Shown: in pieces, positions 1 through 7,791 of the stretch
How the letters are laid out: each line of letters opens with the position of its first letter
How positions within the stretch are numbered: the first letter of the stretch is position 1
NCBI GenBank assembly: GCA_037139095.1
Contig: JBAXHD010000010.1
Span: 1 to 64,000, forward strand
Source of the DNA: WLMZ01 sp037139095
GTDB lineage: Bacteria; Actinomycetota; Acidimicrobiia; Acidimicrobiales; Ilumatobacteraceae
Length of the DNA: 64,000 bases
Reading direction: 5' to 3'
Notes under the pieces: model-generated
Databases searched by the model: none
Seen by the model: the letters and a program-made list of their open reading frames with translations, nothing else
Told to the model about the DNA's origin: nothing
Program-made: the position numbers and the translations under genes

Positions 1-837
1 GTGCCGCAGGTGCCATGTCGCCCAACCGGAATGCTGTTCAGCCTGCAGTCGTCGCTGCATCCGTTCATCACGCACCCCACCTATCGAAATCTGAGTTTGC
101 TGCCGCTTGCAGAGCGTGTTGCTCATCTGCAGCGTCCCGAAACGCGTGCCGCCTTGCTCGCCGACACGCCAAGCACTTCAAACCCCATCGCCCGAGCGTT
201 GATGTCGCGATGGTCGCGCATCTTCCAGCTGGGCGACACACCCGACTACGAGCCAGCGCCCCACAGCAGCGTTGCTGCCGTCGCGCAGCGCGAGGGTCGC
301 TCGCCAGAGGAAGTAGTGCTCGATTGGATGCTCGAGCGCGACGGCACGGCCTTTTTGTTTGCGCCGCTCGGCAGCTACGAGGACACCAACCTCGATGCAA
401 TTCGCGAGATGATGTTGCACCCCAACGCCGTGCTCGGCCTGAGCGATGGGGGAGCGCATTGCGGGCTCATCTGTGATGCCAGCATGCCCACCACATTGCT
501 CACCCACTGGGTACGCGATCGCGATCGCGGCGAGCGAATCTCGCTCGAGCACGCCGTGCATCTGCAGACCGGCCGCACCGCCGATGTGTATGGGTTCGCT
601 GACCGCGGCACGCTGCAGCCTGGCAAGCGCGCAGACATCAACTTGGTCGACCTCGAAGGGCTCGCTCTGCATGCCCCAGAAATGACATTCGACTTGCCCG
701 CCGCCGGCCGCCGGTTAGTGCAACACGTCGATGGTTACCGCGCCACGTTTGTGGCAGGTGTGCAGACCTACGCCGATGGCGTGGCAACTGGGGCAACACC
801 GGGTCGCCTCGTGCGCCTCGGCGCGCGGACCGTGTAG
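1..837 (+). CDS. Amidohydrolase, N-acyl-D-amino-acid deacylase-like (5' end cut by window edge)
   Basis: This is the C-terminal 278 residues of a metal-dependent amidohydrolase of the D-aminoacylase / N-acyl-D-glutamate deacylase group. Visible family signs are LGLSDGGAHCG near residue 146, which carries the late metal-ligand Asp of the TIM barrel, and then the typical ending GRTADVYGFADRGTLQPGKRADINLVDL, where the strand returns to the small beta-sandwich. The N-terminal metal site (HxH) would lie upstream of the window, so the GTG at base 1 is only the first codon seen, not a supported start. The exact substrate cannot be told from this fragment. The gene ends with TAG and faces a convergent TetR gene 7 bases away. 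Confidence 0.8.
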   Translation: MPQVPCRPTGMLFSLQSSLHPFITHPTYRNLSLLPLAERVAHLQRPETRAALLADTPSTSNPIARALMSRWSRIFQLGDTPDYEPAPHSSVAAVAQREGRSPEEVVLDWMLERDGTAFLFAPLGSYEDTNLDAIREMMLHPNAVLGLSDGGAHCGLICDASMPTTLLTHWVRDRDRGERISLEHAVHLQTGRTADVYGFADRGTLQPGKRADINLVDLEGLALHAPEMTFDLPAAGRRLVQHVDGYRATFVAGVQTYADGVATGATPGRLVRLGARTV

Positions 838-844
838 CTCGCGC

Positions 845-1447
845 TCAGGGGGTAAGGATTCTCAGCAGCATCCCGATGATCATCTCTTGGGCAGCGTCGT
901 AAGACAGGCCTTGCCGGGTTGTCACCATGTCGATGAATTCGAGATTGGTGATAGCGATTCCGGCCTGAAGCACTTGTGCGGCCTCGGCATCGCTGAGTAG
1001 CCCGAACTCTGGCGCAAAATGATGTGTGAATTGCAACGAAAGAAGTGCGCGGCTTCGTTGGTGGGTGGCAATGAGTTCGGGGATGTTTGCAATGTTTACA
1101 ATCGTGGCTCGTAGCACTGGAGCAGCGTGCCGATATGCCCTGAACAGCGCTGACACAAGCTCGTCGACTCGGTCAGCTAAGGGTCCTTCGCCAATGTTTG
1201 CGACAATGGCGAGGGGTCGTATCTCGCTGACCACCAACTCAACCGAATCGCGGAGCATTGTCTGCGAGTCGCCAAAGTAGCGATACAACGAGCGGATCGA
1301 AATGCCGGACTCCCTAGCCACGTCCTCGATCGACGGCACGAGTTTGTTGGCGCCAAACAAAGCTATTGCGCACCGAAGGGCGGCCTCTTTGTTCTCGGTG
1401 CGTCGAGCTGTGCGCCCATCTGATGGGCTGAGATCACGAACTGTCAC
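845..1447 (-). CDS. TetR/AcrR-family transcriptional regulator (first of three tandem paralogues)
   Basis: A 200-residue one-component regulator. The N-terminal helix-turn-helix is clear: PSIEDVARESGISIRSLYRYFGD at about residues 38-60, with the SLYRYF recognition-helix signature. The C-terminal 130 residues are the helical ligand-binding and dimer domain, with no recognisable ligand class. The GTG start overlaps the stop of the next upstream TetR gene by 4 bases (GTGA), so the two are translationally coupled. It shares the phrase NIGEGPL and the general layout with its two neighbours, pointing to local duplication. Targets are unknown; the adjacent catabolic genes are the natural candidates. 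Confidence 0.88.
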   Translation of the reverse strand: MTVRDLSPSDGRTARRTENKEAALRCAIALFGANKLVPSIEDVARESGISIRSLYRYFGDSQTMLRDSVELVVSEIRPLAIVANIGEGPLADRVDELVSALFRAYRHAAPVLRATIVNIANIPELIATHQRSRALLSLQFTHHFAPEFGLLSDAEAAQVLQAGIAITNLEFIDMVTTRQGLSYDAAQEMIIGMLLRILTP

Positions 1448-2064
1448 GCGGCGGAGTTTAGGCGATGCAGCATCTTGCTGCGCGCATCGCTGAGCAGTTC
1501 GGCAATGTCGTCAAACGACAGTCCGCGTCGGCGATGCAACATGTCGATGCTTTCCATCGTGAGGAGCGTGTTGCAGGCTTCGCTGGTCAAAACGCGCTCG
1601 TGTGCGCTCACTTGCGACAGCTCGCGTTCGAACTGCATCCTGAACTGTGCCAGCTTGAGGCGGAGGCCGTTGTCGAGCGATTGTACGAACTCGCTTTGGG
1701 CGGGTTGTTGCGCAGCTGCTGCTCGAACTGAGCCGGCGATGTACTGGTATCCCCGAAGCCTCGATGCCACCATCTCATCGATTCGTTTGGTCAGCGGCCC
1801 CTCGCCGATGTTGTCGATGCTCATGAGGTTGTACGCCTCTTCGGCCGCATGCTCAATTGCATGTCGAACCAAGGTTTGAGGATCTTCGAAGTATCGGTAC
1901 AGCGAACGCGCTGAGATTCCAGATCGTTCGGCGACAGCCTCAATAGATGGCACGAGGATGTCCTCGTCGAACATGAGCTGCGCCGTTGTGAGTGCTAGCA
2001 AGATGTTGGTGTCGCGGCGAGCGTTACGGCCGTCGGAACTGCTGCTCTCGGTAGGCGACGACAT
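1444..2064 (-). CDS. TetR/AcrR-family transcriptional regulator (second tandem paralogue)
   Basis: A 206-residue TetR-type repressor. The HTH reads PSIEAVAERSGISARSLYRYFED at about residues 38-60, and the following linker again has NIGEGPLTKRIDEMV as in the downstream copy. The effector domain is divergent, so the copies probably sense different ligands or form heterodimers; that is inference. It starts with ATG. It is 7 bases downstream of the third TetR gene and overlaps the first by 4 bases, so all three look like one transcript. Confidence 0.88.
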   Translation of the reverse strand: MSSPTESSSSDGRNARRDTNILLALTTAQLMFDEDILVPSIEAVAERSGISARSLYRYFEDPQTLVRHAIEHAAEEAYNLMSIDNIGEGPLTKRIDEMVASRLRGYQYIAGSVRAAAAQQPAQSEFVQSLDNGLRLKLAQFRMQFERELSQVSAHERVLTSEACNTLLTMESIDMLHRRRGLSFDDIAELLSDARSKMLHRLNSAA

Positions 2065-2071
2065 GTCGCAG

Positions 2072-2695
2072 CTACTGCGGGTTCAAGATTTTGGTGAGTC
2101 CGTACTTGATCGTTTCGACGGCCTCATCGGTATCCATCGAACGCCAGCGAGTAAGAAGATCGATGAACTCCAACGTGCACAGGGCGTGACCGCGTTCGGC
2201 TGCGCTCTGACGTTCGGCTTTGGTGAGGCGCAGCAATTCCTGCGCAAACTGAAACTCGAACTGGCCGAGCATTTCGTTACGAATTGCCTGGCCAGAGCGG
2301 TCTGGGTTGGCTGTGTGGATGATCCGCGCCACGTTGGCGAGGTAGGTGCCTTTCACTGCCTGATACAACGCAACTCTTGAACGTGCAATGGCGTCAATGC
2401 GGTCGGCTAAGGAAATGCCAGCGGGGTCTGGTAACCGGCCAGCTACACGAGCGTCGCTCTGAACGGCCTGCACGACAGCGTCGGCTACATCTTGGATGTC
2501 GTTGAAATAGCGGTACATCGATCGGAGCGAGAGCCCCGATTTCTTGGCTACGTCTTCGATGCTGGGCATGCGCAGCGTTTCTTCGAACAGTTCGCGAGCC
2601 GCGTTGACCGCTAGCTGAACGTTTTGCTCGCGACGAACGGTGCGGCCGTCTTCTTCTCTCTCGATTGTTGCAGTAGCGCTTGACGAGGTTGGCAC
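2072..2695 (-). CDS. TetR/AcrR-family transcriptional regulator (third tandem paralogue)
   Basis: A 207-residue TetR-type regulator with HTH PSIEDVAKKSGLSLRSMYRYFND at about residues 39-61. A charged, low-complexity N-terminus of some 20 residues precedes the DNA-binding domain, and all three copies share an RxARR or RTVRR patch there. The start is GTG. It is the first gene of the TetR trio, 65 bases downstream of the GST-like gene on the same strand, so it may be transcribed with the catabolic run or from its own promoter in that gap. The ligand is unknown. Confidence 0.88.
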   Translation of the reverse strand: MPTSSSATATIEREEDGRTVRREQNVQLAVNAARELFEETLRMPSIEDVAKKSGLSLRSMYRYFNDIQDVADAVVQAVQSDARVAGRLPDPAGISLADRIDAIARSRVALYQAVKGTYLANVARIIHTANPDRSGQAIRNEMLGQFEFQFAQELLRLTKAERQSAAERGHALCTLEFIDLLTRWRSMDTDEAVETIKYGLTKILNPQ

Positions 2696-2760
2696 ATTGT
2701 TGAGCTTACGGCTTTGTGCTGCAGCGATGTTGCTTATGAGGGGGTCTTAGTTATAAATAC

Positions 2761-3801
2761 CTAGCCGTTGAGTAGCGCTTCGCAACCGGTGCCCGCAAGG
2801 ATTTCGTCGACAGCGGCGCGGTCGGTGCTGTCGAGGGCGTTGTACTGTTCGCGCAGCCACACGATGCACTTCTTTTGATACGCGAACGTGCCTTGGCTGT
2901 AATCGAGCCCATCGATGACGCAATCAACGGTCTCGGCTCCAGTATCGAAGGCCGCTTCGTTCGCCAACATGAACGGCGCATAGGTGCGTCCGATCTCGCC
3001 CAGCAACTCGATGGTGGTTGGCGCGACCGCGTTGCGGTCGTTCCAGCCGGTGTCGCCATCTACGGGCCACCACGACAGGTCGTCGGTGCGCTCGACCCAG
3101 TTGACAACGCGTGGTGCGCGGTTGATAGCCACTCGGGCTGACTCGGGATCCCACGCCACCAGCTGGCGTAACTGGCCGAAGATGCCGAAGTCGCCGCGGC
3201 CGGGGCGGTCGCCAACAAGGAACGGCTGCGCCATCAGGTGACGCTGCATGATGTCGAGCAAGCGCTGGTATGACTGCTCGATCACCGGGCGGTTCTGCTC
3301 GGTGGATCCCACCAGGGCCATGCGACTGATCTGGCGATTGGTAATGAACTCTTTCGCCTTCTTTGCTTGTGCCTCAGACATCTGCTGATCCATGTCGAGC
3401 GGTAACAACGAGCCGGCCTTGTCGATGGCATCGCTGTAGTACCAGCGGTAGTGGTACATCTGCTTGGTGACCCACTCGTCGCCATAATCTTCGATCAGGT
3501 AGTCGAGGAACGCCACCACCGGGTCGGTTGGCACCAAGCTGCGTGCCGAGTGCATGGTTTCAAGCCGAGCGATGAGTGGACTTGAGTCGATCTGTACGTC
3601 GGTGTAGTTGCCGTCGGCGTCAGGAAACGCGATCACGGGAATGAGCTTTACGGGAGCGGCGCCGATGGTGTCCCACTTTGAGTCGCGTGGAACCCACGTG
3701 AACGGGATCTGCCGGTAGCGCAGAACCGATCGCATCTTCAGCGAGTACGGCGATCCGTAACCGCCGCCGAGAATGAGTGGCTTTGAGTTGTTGTTAGGCA
3801 T
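2761..3801 (-). CDS. Glutathione S-transferase-like protein, long form
   Basis: A 346-residue protein with a thioredoxin-like N-terminal domain: GYGSPYSLKMRSVLRYRQIPF at about residues 14-34, then KLIPVIAFPDADG and a D-S-S-PLIARLE segment, matching the GST beta-alpha-beta plan with Ser-Pro-Tyr in place of a CxxC. The C-terminal region is all-helical and includes FLVGDRPGRGDFGIFGQL, the GST N-capping region. It is about 120 residues longer than a usual GST. A good AAGGA ribosome site precedes the ATG. It lies 10 bases after the unknown gene upstream and belongs to the same minus-strand run. Glutathione itself may be replaced by another thiol in actinobacteria, so the cofactor is uncertain. Confidence 0.78.
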   Translation of the reverse strand: MPNNNSKPLILGGGYGSPYSLKMRSVLRYRQIPFTWVPRDSKWDTIGAAPVKLIPVIAFPDADGNYTDVQIDSSPLIARLETMHSARSLVPTDPVVAFLDYLIEDYGDEWVTKQMYHYRWYYSDAIDKAGSLLPLDMDQQMSEAQAKKAKEFITNRQISRMALVGSTEQNRPVIEQSYQRLLDIMQRHLMAQPFLVGDRPGRGDFGIFGQLRQLVAWDPESARVAINRAPRVVNWVERTDDLSWWPVDGDTGWNDRNAVAPTTIELLGEIGRTYAPFMLANEAAFDTGAETVDCVIDGLDYSQGTFAYQKKCIVWLREQYNALDSTDRAAVDEILAGTGCEALLNG

Positions 3802-3811
3802 GTGGGGTCCT

Positions 3812-4444
3812 TTAGGGCAGATCGAGTCGAACAGGCCCGTGGAAGATGTCGCCGTTGAAGAAGATGGCGACTCGGGCCGGGTATGGAATATCGATGACGA
3901 GATCGGTTTCGGTGGTCATCTGTCGCGAGACCCAACCCTGAGGCATTGTTCGTGGGGTAGCAGGTGCTCCTGGGGCTCGGCGCCCGAGGCTGGCGTTGAT
4001 GACCTGAGGCATCAGATACCAACCGTGTCCGATATCGATGATCTCAAGTGAGCGTCCGGCGGCAAAAAGAACGCGGTGGGTCTTGTAGACCGGTAAGACC
4101 ATGGCGCCGTCGAAGCCGGCTTCGGGTTTGCCGCCACGGGCAACGAGACCGAACGAGTGGCGGCCAATCTCGATGGTTTCGACTGGCCCGTCGACAAGGG
4201 CTCCGGGTGGACGCAAGAAGAACGCAGCGTCGTGCTGGCTGATGCCGACGCCCGATTTACGAAAGCCCTCGGGCAGCACCAAGGCTTCGTATTCTTCGGG
4301 CGAAATGGGGTCTCGGGTGAGCCACACGCCGCGAGTAGCCGAGTCGCTGATTTCGCCGTGATAGTCGAGTCCGCCGAGCGACCAGTTGTTGACCCACGTT
4401 GGGTCGCCGCGAAGCAGTGCGATTCGCTCGTCGATGGTTGACAT
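3812..4444 (-). CDS. Conserved protein of unknown function, paralogue of the one at 13937-14572
   Basis: A 210-residue soluble protein with no signal peptide or membrane segment. I do not recognise an enzyme family. The last ~90 residues (GRSLEIIDIGHGWYLMPQ, then TMPQGW, then DLVIDIP) match in order the C-terminus of a second protein in this window, which reads YELVSPDGLAYVMQ, AMPQGW and ELVIDTS, so both share one domain. The ATG at 4444 is chosen because an upstream extension to 4744 would run through the desaturase gene. It lies 8 bases after that gene and 10 before the GST-like gene, so it is co-transcribed with both. Confidence 0.72.
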   Translation of the reverse strand: MSTIDERIALLRGDPTWVNNWSLGGLDYHGEISDSATRGVWLTRDPISPEEYEALVLPEGFRKSGVGISQHDAAFFLRPPGALVDGPVETIEIGRHSFGLVARGGKPEAGFDGAMVLPVYKTHRVLFAAGRSLEIIDIGHGWYLMPQVINASLGRRAPGAPATPRTMPQGWVSRQMTTETDLVIDIPYPARVAIFFNGDIFHGPVRLDLP

Positions 4445-4452
4445 CGGTTGGC

Positions 4453-5403
4453 CTACCAGACGATCTTGCCGGTGGACTCGAGCGCACGGCCCTCGGTGCG
4501 AACGCCCTTGGAAACCATGTCGGTAGCAACGTCGGCCCAGAGCGCGCGCAAGTGGTAGTGCGGCACCCGCGGGAACAAGTGGTGAAGCGCGTGGTGGTCG
4601 TGGCCGCGAATGAGGAACCGCGAGCCGGGGAACACGGCCACGCGCGTGTCGACATAGCGGCCAACGGCATTGGCGGGGTGGTGTGGGTACCACGCAAAGA
4701 TGAAGAGCAGCCACAGCGCTTGGATGCGGCCGGGGAGCCACCACAACAGCAGTGCCTGCCAGCCGAATCCGGTAGCAAACGCCACGATGAGGACGAGGGT
4801 AGTGATGGCCCAGAAACGAAATTGCACGAGCCCGTCTTTGCGGTCGTTACCGCCGCTGACACGCACCTTGAGTGGAATGAACGAGCGCAGTGCAGGAACG
4901 AGCGCGAACAACGGCAAGAAGGCGGTGAGCACCACGAGCCTGATCCATTTCAGTGGCAACTCGCGCAACGGGCCTTCGGTGAAGTGGTCTGGGTCGCGAT
5001 CGGGGTCGTTGGTGAACGCGTGGTGGCGCATGTGCGCCGGGCGGTGCGACGTGAATGAGATGCCCGTCGGGATTGAGCACGCCATGCCAATGAGGTTCTC
5101 GCCCCAACGCGCCGTGGGGTTTTGCCCCCAGATGTTCTTGTGTGTTGCTTCGTGAAGCGGCATGTAGAAGGTGGAGGCCAACACCGTATTGATGATGAGC
5201 CCGGCCCACAGCGGCAGTGTGCCGTTTACGCCCAGCACGATCACGGTGATCCACGCCACCGCAAACACGGCGAACGTGAGCACGATGCGCAGTTGGAAGC
5301 CACCCCAGTAGCGGGCGGCTGCGGCGCTTTCGGCGCGCAGCACAAGGCGACGCTCGTCGCTTGTGGTTTCGTTCGAAGCGTCGTCAGGCGATTCAATTGT
5401 CAT
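4453..5403 (-). CDS. Membrane fatty-acid desaturase/hydroxylase family protein
   Basis: A 316-residue integral membrane di-iron enzyme of the fatty-acid desaturase superfamily. All three histidine boxes are present: HEATHKN (about residue 88), HMRHH (about residue 124) and HALHH (near residue 272). Hydrophobic pairs lie before box 1 and between boxes 2 and 3. It should introduce a double bond or hydroxyl on an acyl or related lipid chain using O2 and an electron donor; the donor and substrate cannot be read here. The ATG at 5403 is preferred over an upstream start at 5505, because the longer form would overlap the GST gene and adds a non-conserved tail. Confidence 0.85.
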   Translation of the reverse strand: MTIESPDDASNETTSDERRLVLRAESAAAARYWGGFQLRIVLTFAVFAVAWITVIVLGVNGTLPLWAGLIINTVLASTFYMPLHEATHKNIWGQNPTARWGENLIGMACSIPTGISFTSHRPAHMRHHAFTNDPDRDPDHFTEGPLRELPLKWIRLVVLTAFLPLFALVPALRSFIPLKVRVSGGNDRKDGLVQFRFWAITTLVLIVAFATGFGWQALLLWWLPGRIQALWLLFIFAWYPHHPANAVGRYVDTRVAVFPGSRFLIRGHDHHALHHLFPRVPHYHLRALWADVATDMVSKGVRTEGRALESTGKIVW

Positions 5404-5437
5404 GTGGAGAGACAGTAGTGGCAGCGGGGCGCTCTGG

Positions 5438-6124
5438 CTACGTGGACGCGTTTTGCTTGCGGCGGTATGCCATAAATCGACCAACGAATTCGGTGGCCTC
5501 GTCATCGGTCCACTTCACCGCAGCCCATCCGTCGAGTTCGGAGCAGCGCTGCCGATGGCGCTCGATGGCCTGAGGTAGCGGATCGGAAAAGCCTAAAGCG
5601 CGCAGGCCCTCGAGACGAACGTAGAGGGGCACGAGAATGGCCTCGGCCAACGTGGGCTCGGAGCCGACCAGCCAGTCGCTCTGCTGGGGCCATTGAGCGA
5701 TCTCGGCAAGTGCGGCAGATAGTGCTGCGCCGGACTGAGCAATGCGATCGGGATCGTGGCCGTAGTAGATACCGATCATCGGCCGGAAGACGAGTTGATC
5801 GATCTGCGCCATGCGTTGGCGCACCTCGGTGCGATTGCTCTCGTCGGATGGCAGCAGCGGCGAATCGGTGATTCGTTGCTCCATCCATTCGAGGATTGGA
5901 ATCGAGTCGGCCAAGTAGTCGAGGCCGATGCGCAGCATAGGAATCTCGAGACGAGGGCTGTTCGCAATGAATTCGGGGGGCAACACAAAGTGTGGTCCGC
6001 GTACAGCCAACGGTGGCACGTTGACAGTGTCGTACTCGACGCCACGCTGCGCGAGAGCGAACGCAACGCGCGTTGCGAACGGGCAGATCCAGTGTCCGTA
6101 GAACGAGACGGTTTCAGCGCTCAT
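5438..6124 (-). CDS. Glutathione S-transferase family protein
   Basis: A 228-residue protein with the normal GST length and plan. The thioredoxin-fold domain opens with FYGHWICPFATRVAFALAQRG (a CPFA active-site motif at residue 14), followed by SPRLEIPML with the cis-Pro and then DSIPILEWME, the Ser-type gamma-glutamyl contact. The helical domain has WLVGSEPTLAEAIL. It probably conjugates or reduces an electrophilic substrate in the cytoplasm, possibly with a thiol other than glutathione. It is the second GST-fold gene within 2.5 kb, on the same strand as the desaturase and the selenoprotein, which suggests a detoxification or catabolic role for the run. Confidence 0.85.
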   Translation of the reverse strand: MSAETVSFYGHWICPFATRVAFALAQRGVEYDTVNVPPLAVRGPHFVLPPEFIANSPRLEIPMLRIGLDYLADSIPILEWMEQRITDSPLLPSDESNRTEVRQRMAQIDQLVFRPMIGIYYGHDPDRIAQSGAALSAALAEIAQWPQQSDWLVGSEPTLAEAILVPLYVRLEGLRALGFSDPLPQAIERHRQRCSELDGWAAVKWTDDEATEFVGRFMAYRRKQNAST

Positions 6125-6169
6125 CAGGTGTCCTTGCGTACGTTGTGGCTGCCACCGGACAGTGAAGGG

Positions 6170-7324
6170 TCAGCGTTGACCCGGTGTCATATAGAACCAG
6201 ATTGGGAACTTGCCGCCGCTGTCGCGAATTGCGGCGCGGGCGGCGAGAACGGTGGCGCCCGCCTCGGTGCGGTCGAAGAACCAATCTTCCATGGCTCGTC
6301 CACCAGGCAACGGGCCATCGACAAGCTCAAGCGCCGCCTCTTCGTAGTACGTACGAATGTCGTGGCAGACGGCGATGGTGTTGCCGCCGGGCAGACCCGC
6401 TGTGGTCCAGTCTTGGCCGTTGGCGATGGCGTGCAGCATGCCCAATGCGTTGGGCACTTCGTCGGCAGACATCACGCGACCAACGGAGGTGACGCCGCGC
6501 TTGGCGAGGGCACGCTCGTATGCCTTACGCAAACCGCGCGCTTCATCGACCGATGGCGGAAGGCTGGGATCGAATCGTGGTGGCAAGTTGCACGACACGG
6601 GCTGATCGTCGGCCTCGATGACCTCGGGATGATCGACCAAGACCGGGCCCGAGGTTTCGTTGAGTAACGCAAATGCGCGGGCGAGGACGTCGTGCTGAAA
6701 CTCGGGATCGAGCGGACGGCCAAGGGGTCGGCCGAGTGGGAACTCACAATGCAGTGCCCGCGGGGGAGCGACCTTTGCGGCCATCTCGCGAACTGATGAC
6801 AACACGATGGTTGCGATTCCGGCGGCTTCGAAGACATGGGCGAGCACACTCACGGTGCGCGTGCAAAGAGGTCAAACGGGCGTGAGAATCACGATGTCGA
6901 CACCGTCTTGGCGAAGCGCCGCAGCGGCGGCAGGGCCGGTATCGAGGCGAATGGTGGCAACGTCGTCGGGTTGGTTGCCCGCGAACGAAACGTGCCGAGG
7001 GGCAACGGCGCCAATGATGCCGCGTTGGGCCAATTCTTCGAGGCGGTCGATGGGGTACACCACGTTGAGGTCCATCTTCACGCCGGTGTGATCGAAGTTG
7101 GGGCTCCAATGTCCGAGCACGAGGTCGCGTCGGCTGCTCTCGATGAACCGGTAGCCCGTGTCGCCAGCAGTGAAGCCTTCGTCGTCTGAGGCATGCAGCG
7201 CGGCTGAAGTGACAATGGCAACGGTGGCCTTGGCCAGTTCGACCGGAGTGACCCACGCCGGATTTGGAAACTCAGGGGCAGGAAGCGTGGCTGAATGCGC
7301 CCGCATCATTTGATCGCCGTTCAT
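6170..7324 (-). CDS. GrdB/PrdB-like selenoprotein with in-frame TGA (Sec151)
   Basis: Read straight through one TGA at 6874-6872, this is a 384-residue protein of the glycine/sarcosine/betaine reductase selenoprotein B family. The N-terminal half has WSPNFDHTGVKMDLNVVYPI, then IGAVAPRHVSF and GVDIVILTPV. The TGA follows at once, then P-L-C-T-R-T and the amphipathic stretch VSVLAHVFEAAGIATIVLSS. Family members carry U/C-x-x-C at exactly this place, so the codon gives U151-P-L-C154. Both halves are in the same frame, the downstream half has no ribosome site of its own, and a SECIS-like hairpin follows. ATG at 7324 overlaps the previous stop (ATGA). Known members act on small amino or thiol compounds; the substrate of this aerobic-type homologue is unknown. 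If the genome lacks selA/selB/selC the gene would be a broken pair instead. Confidence 0.78.
6844..6874 (-). promoter_or_regulatory. Candidate bacterial SECIS element after the TGA codon
   Basis: In the transcript the UGA (6874-6872) is followed by 11 nt, then a 6-bp stem GCGCAC (6860-6855) / GUGUGC (6849-6844) with one G-U pair, capped by the 5-nt loop CGUGA. The loop begins 17 nt after the UGA and has G as its second base. These values fit what is known of bacterial SECIS hairpins (upper stem of at least 4 bp, small loop with an early G, loop about 16-37 nt from the UGA). SelB would bind here. Folding was done by eye only. Confidence 0.55.
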
Positions 7325-7791
7325 CACATCTCGATTCTGTTGAGTCGTGCAGTGAACCCAAGATAGGTCCACACGAGTTGGTCGCCGTCGATCCGGCGCG
7401 TGACTTCGATAGGAACTCCGACGGGGCGCAACACGTGCACACCACCTTCGAATGAAGCAACCACCGTGATTGGGGTGGTGAAATCGAACTCGGCGACATC
7501 GTGAACGCCGTTTGCTTCGGTGCCATCGCAGCGCATGTCGTGCACGATTCCCGAGGAGGTGACGATGACGCGATTGCCGGCTTGCTCGATACGTTGCACC
7601 GATCCAATGGCGCGATGGTTGGGGTCATCAATGCCGCCGACCTCGATGCTGACCACTTTCCACGTGCCGCGCATATCGGGTGCGCCATCGACGATGGGCT
7701 CCGTGCATGTGGCGAGAAACGGTGCTGGCATTTGTTTCCAGCCGCCGGTTGGCGTAGAGGCAACTGGAATCGAGTCGGCGGTGATGGTCAT
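7324..7791 (-). CDS. Small conserved protein of unknown function
   Basis: A 155-residue soluble protein that I cannot place in a named family. It has no signal peptide, no cysteine pair and no obvious catalytic motif. The middle reads as alternating beta strands (RGTWKVVSIEVGG, NRVIVTSSGIVHDM, PITVVASFEGGVHVL, DQLVWTYLGFTARLNRI), which suggests a small beta-barrel of lipocalin type. ATG at 7791 overlaps the stop of the DUF2855 gene (ATGA), and its own stop overlaps the ATG of the selenoprotein gene. The tight coupling on both sides suggests it works with the selenoprotein or DUF2855 protein. Confidence 0.7.
   Translation of the reverse strand: MTITADSIPVASTPTGGWKQMPAPFLATCTEPIVDGAPDMRGTWKVVSIEVGGIDDPNHRAIGSVQRIEQAGNRVIVTSSGIVHDMRCDGTEANGVHDVAEFDFTTPITVVASFEGGVHVLRPVGVPIEVTRRIDGDQLVWTYLGFTARLNRIEM

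Noticed and set aside
5756..6667. 303-residue plus-strand frame across GST and selenoprotein genes
   Set aside because: It covers two supported minus-strand genes and has no recognisable domain; codon-shadow frame.
6170..6853. Separate 227-residue gene starting with GTG at 6853
   Set aside because: It has no ribosome site, begins in the middle of a family domain, and is in phase with the frame upstream across one TGA; a single selenoprotein gene explains both better.
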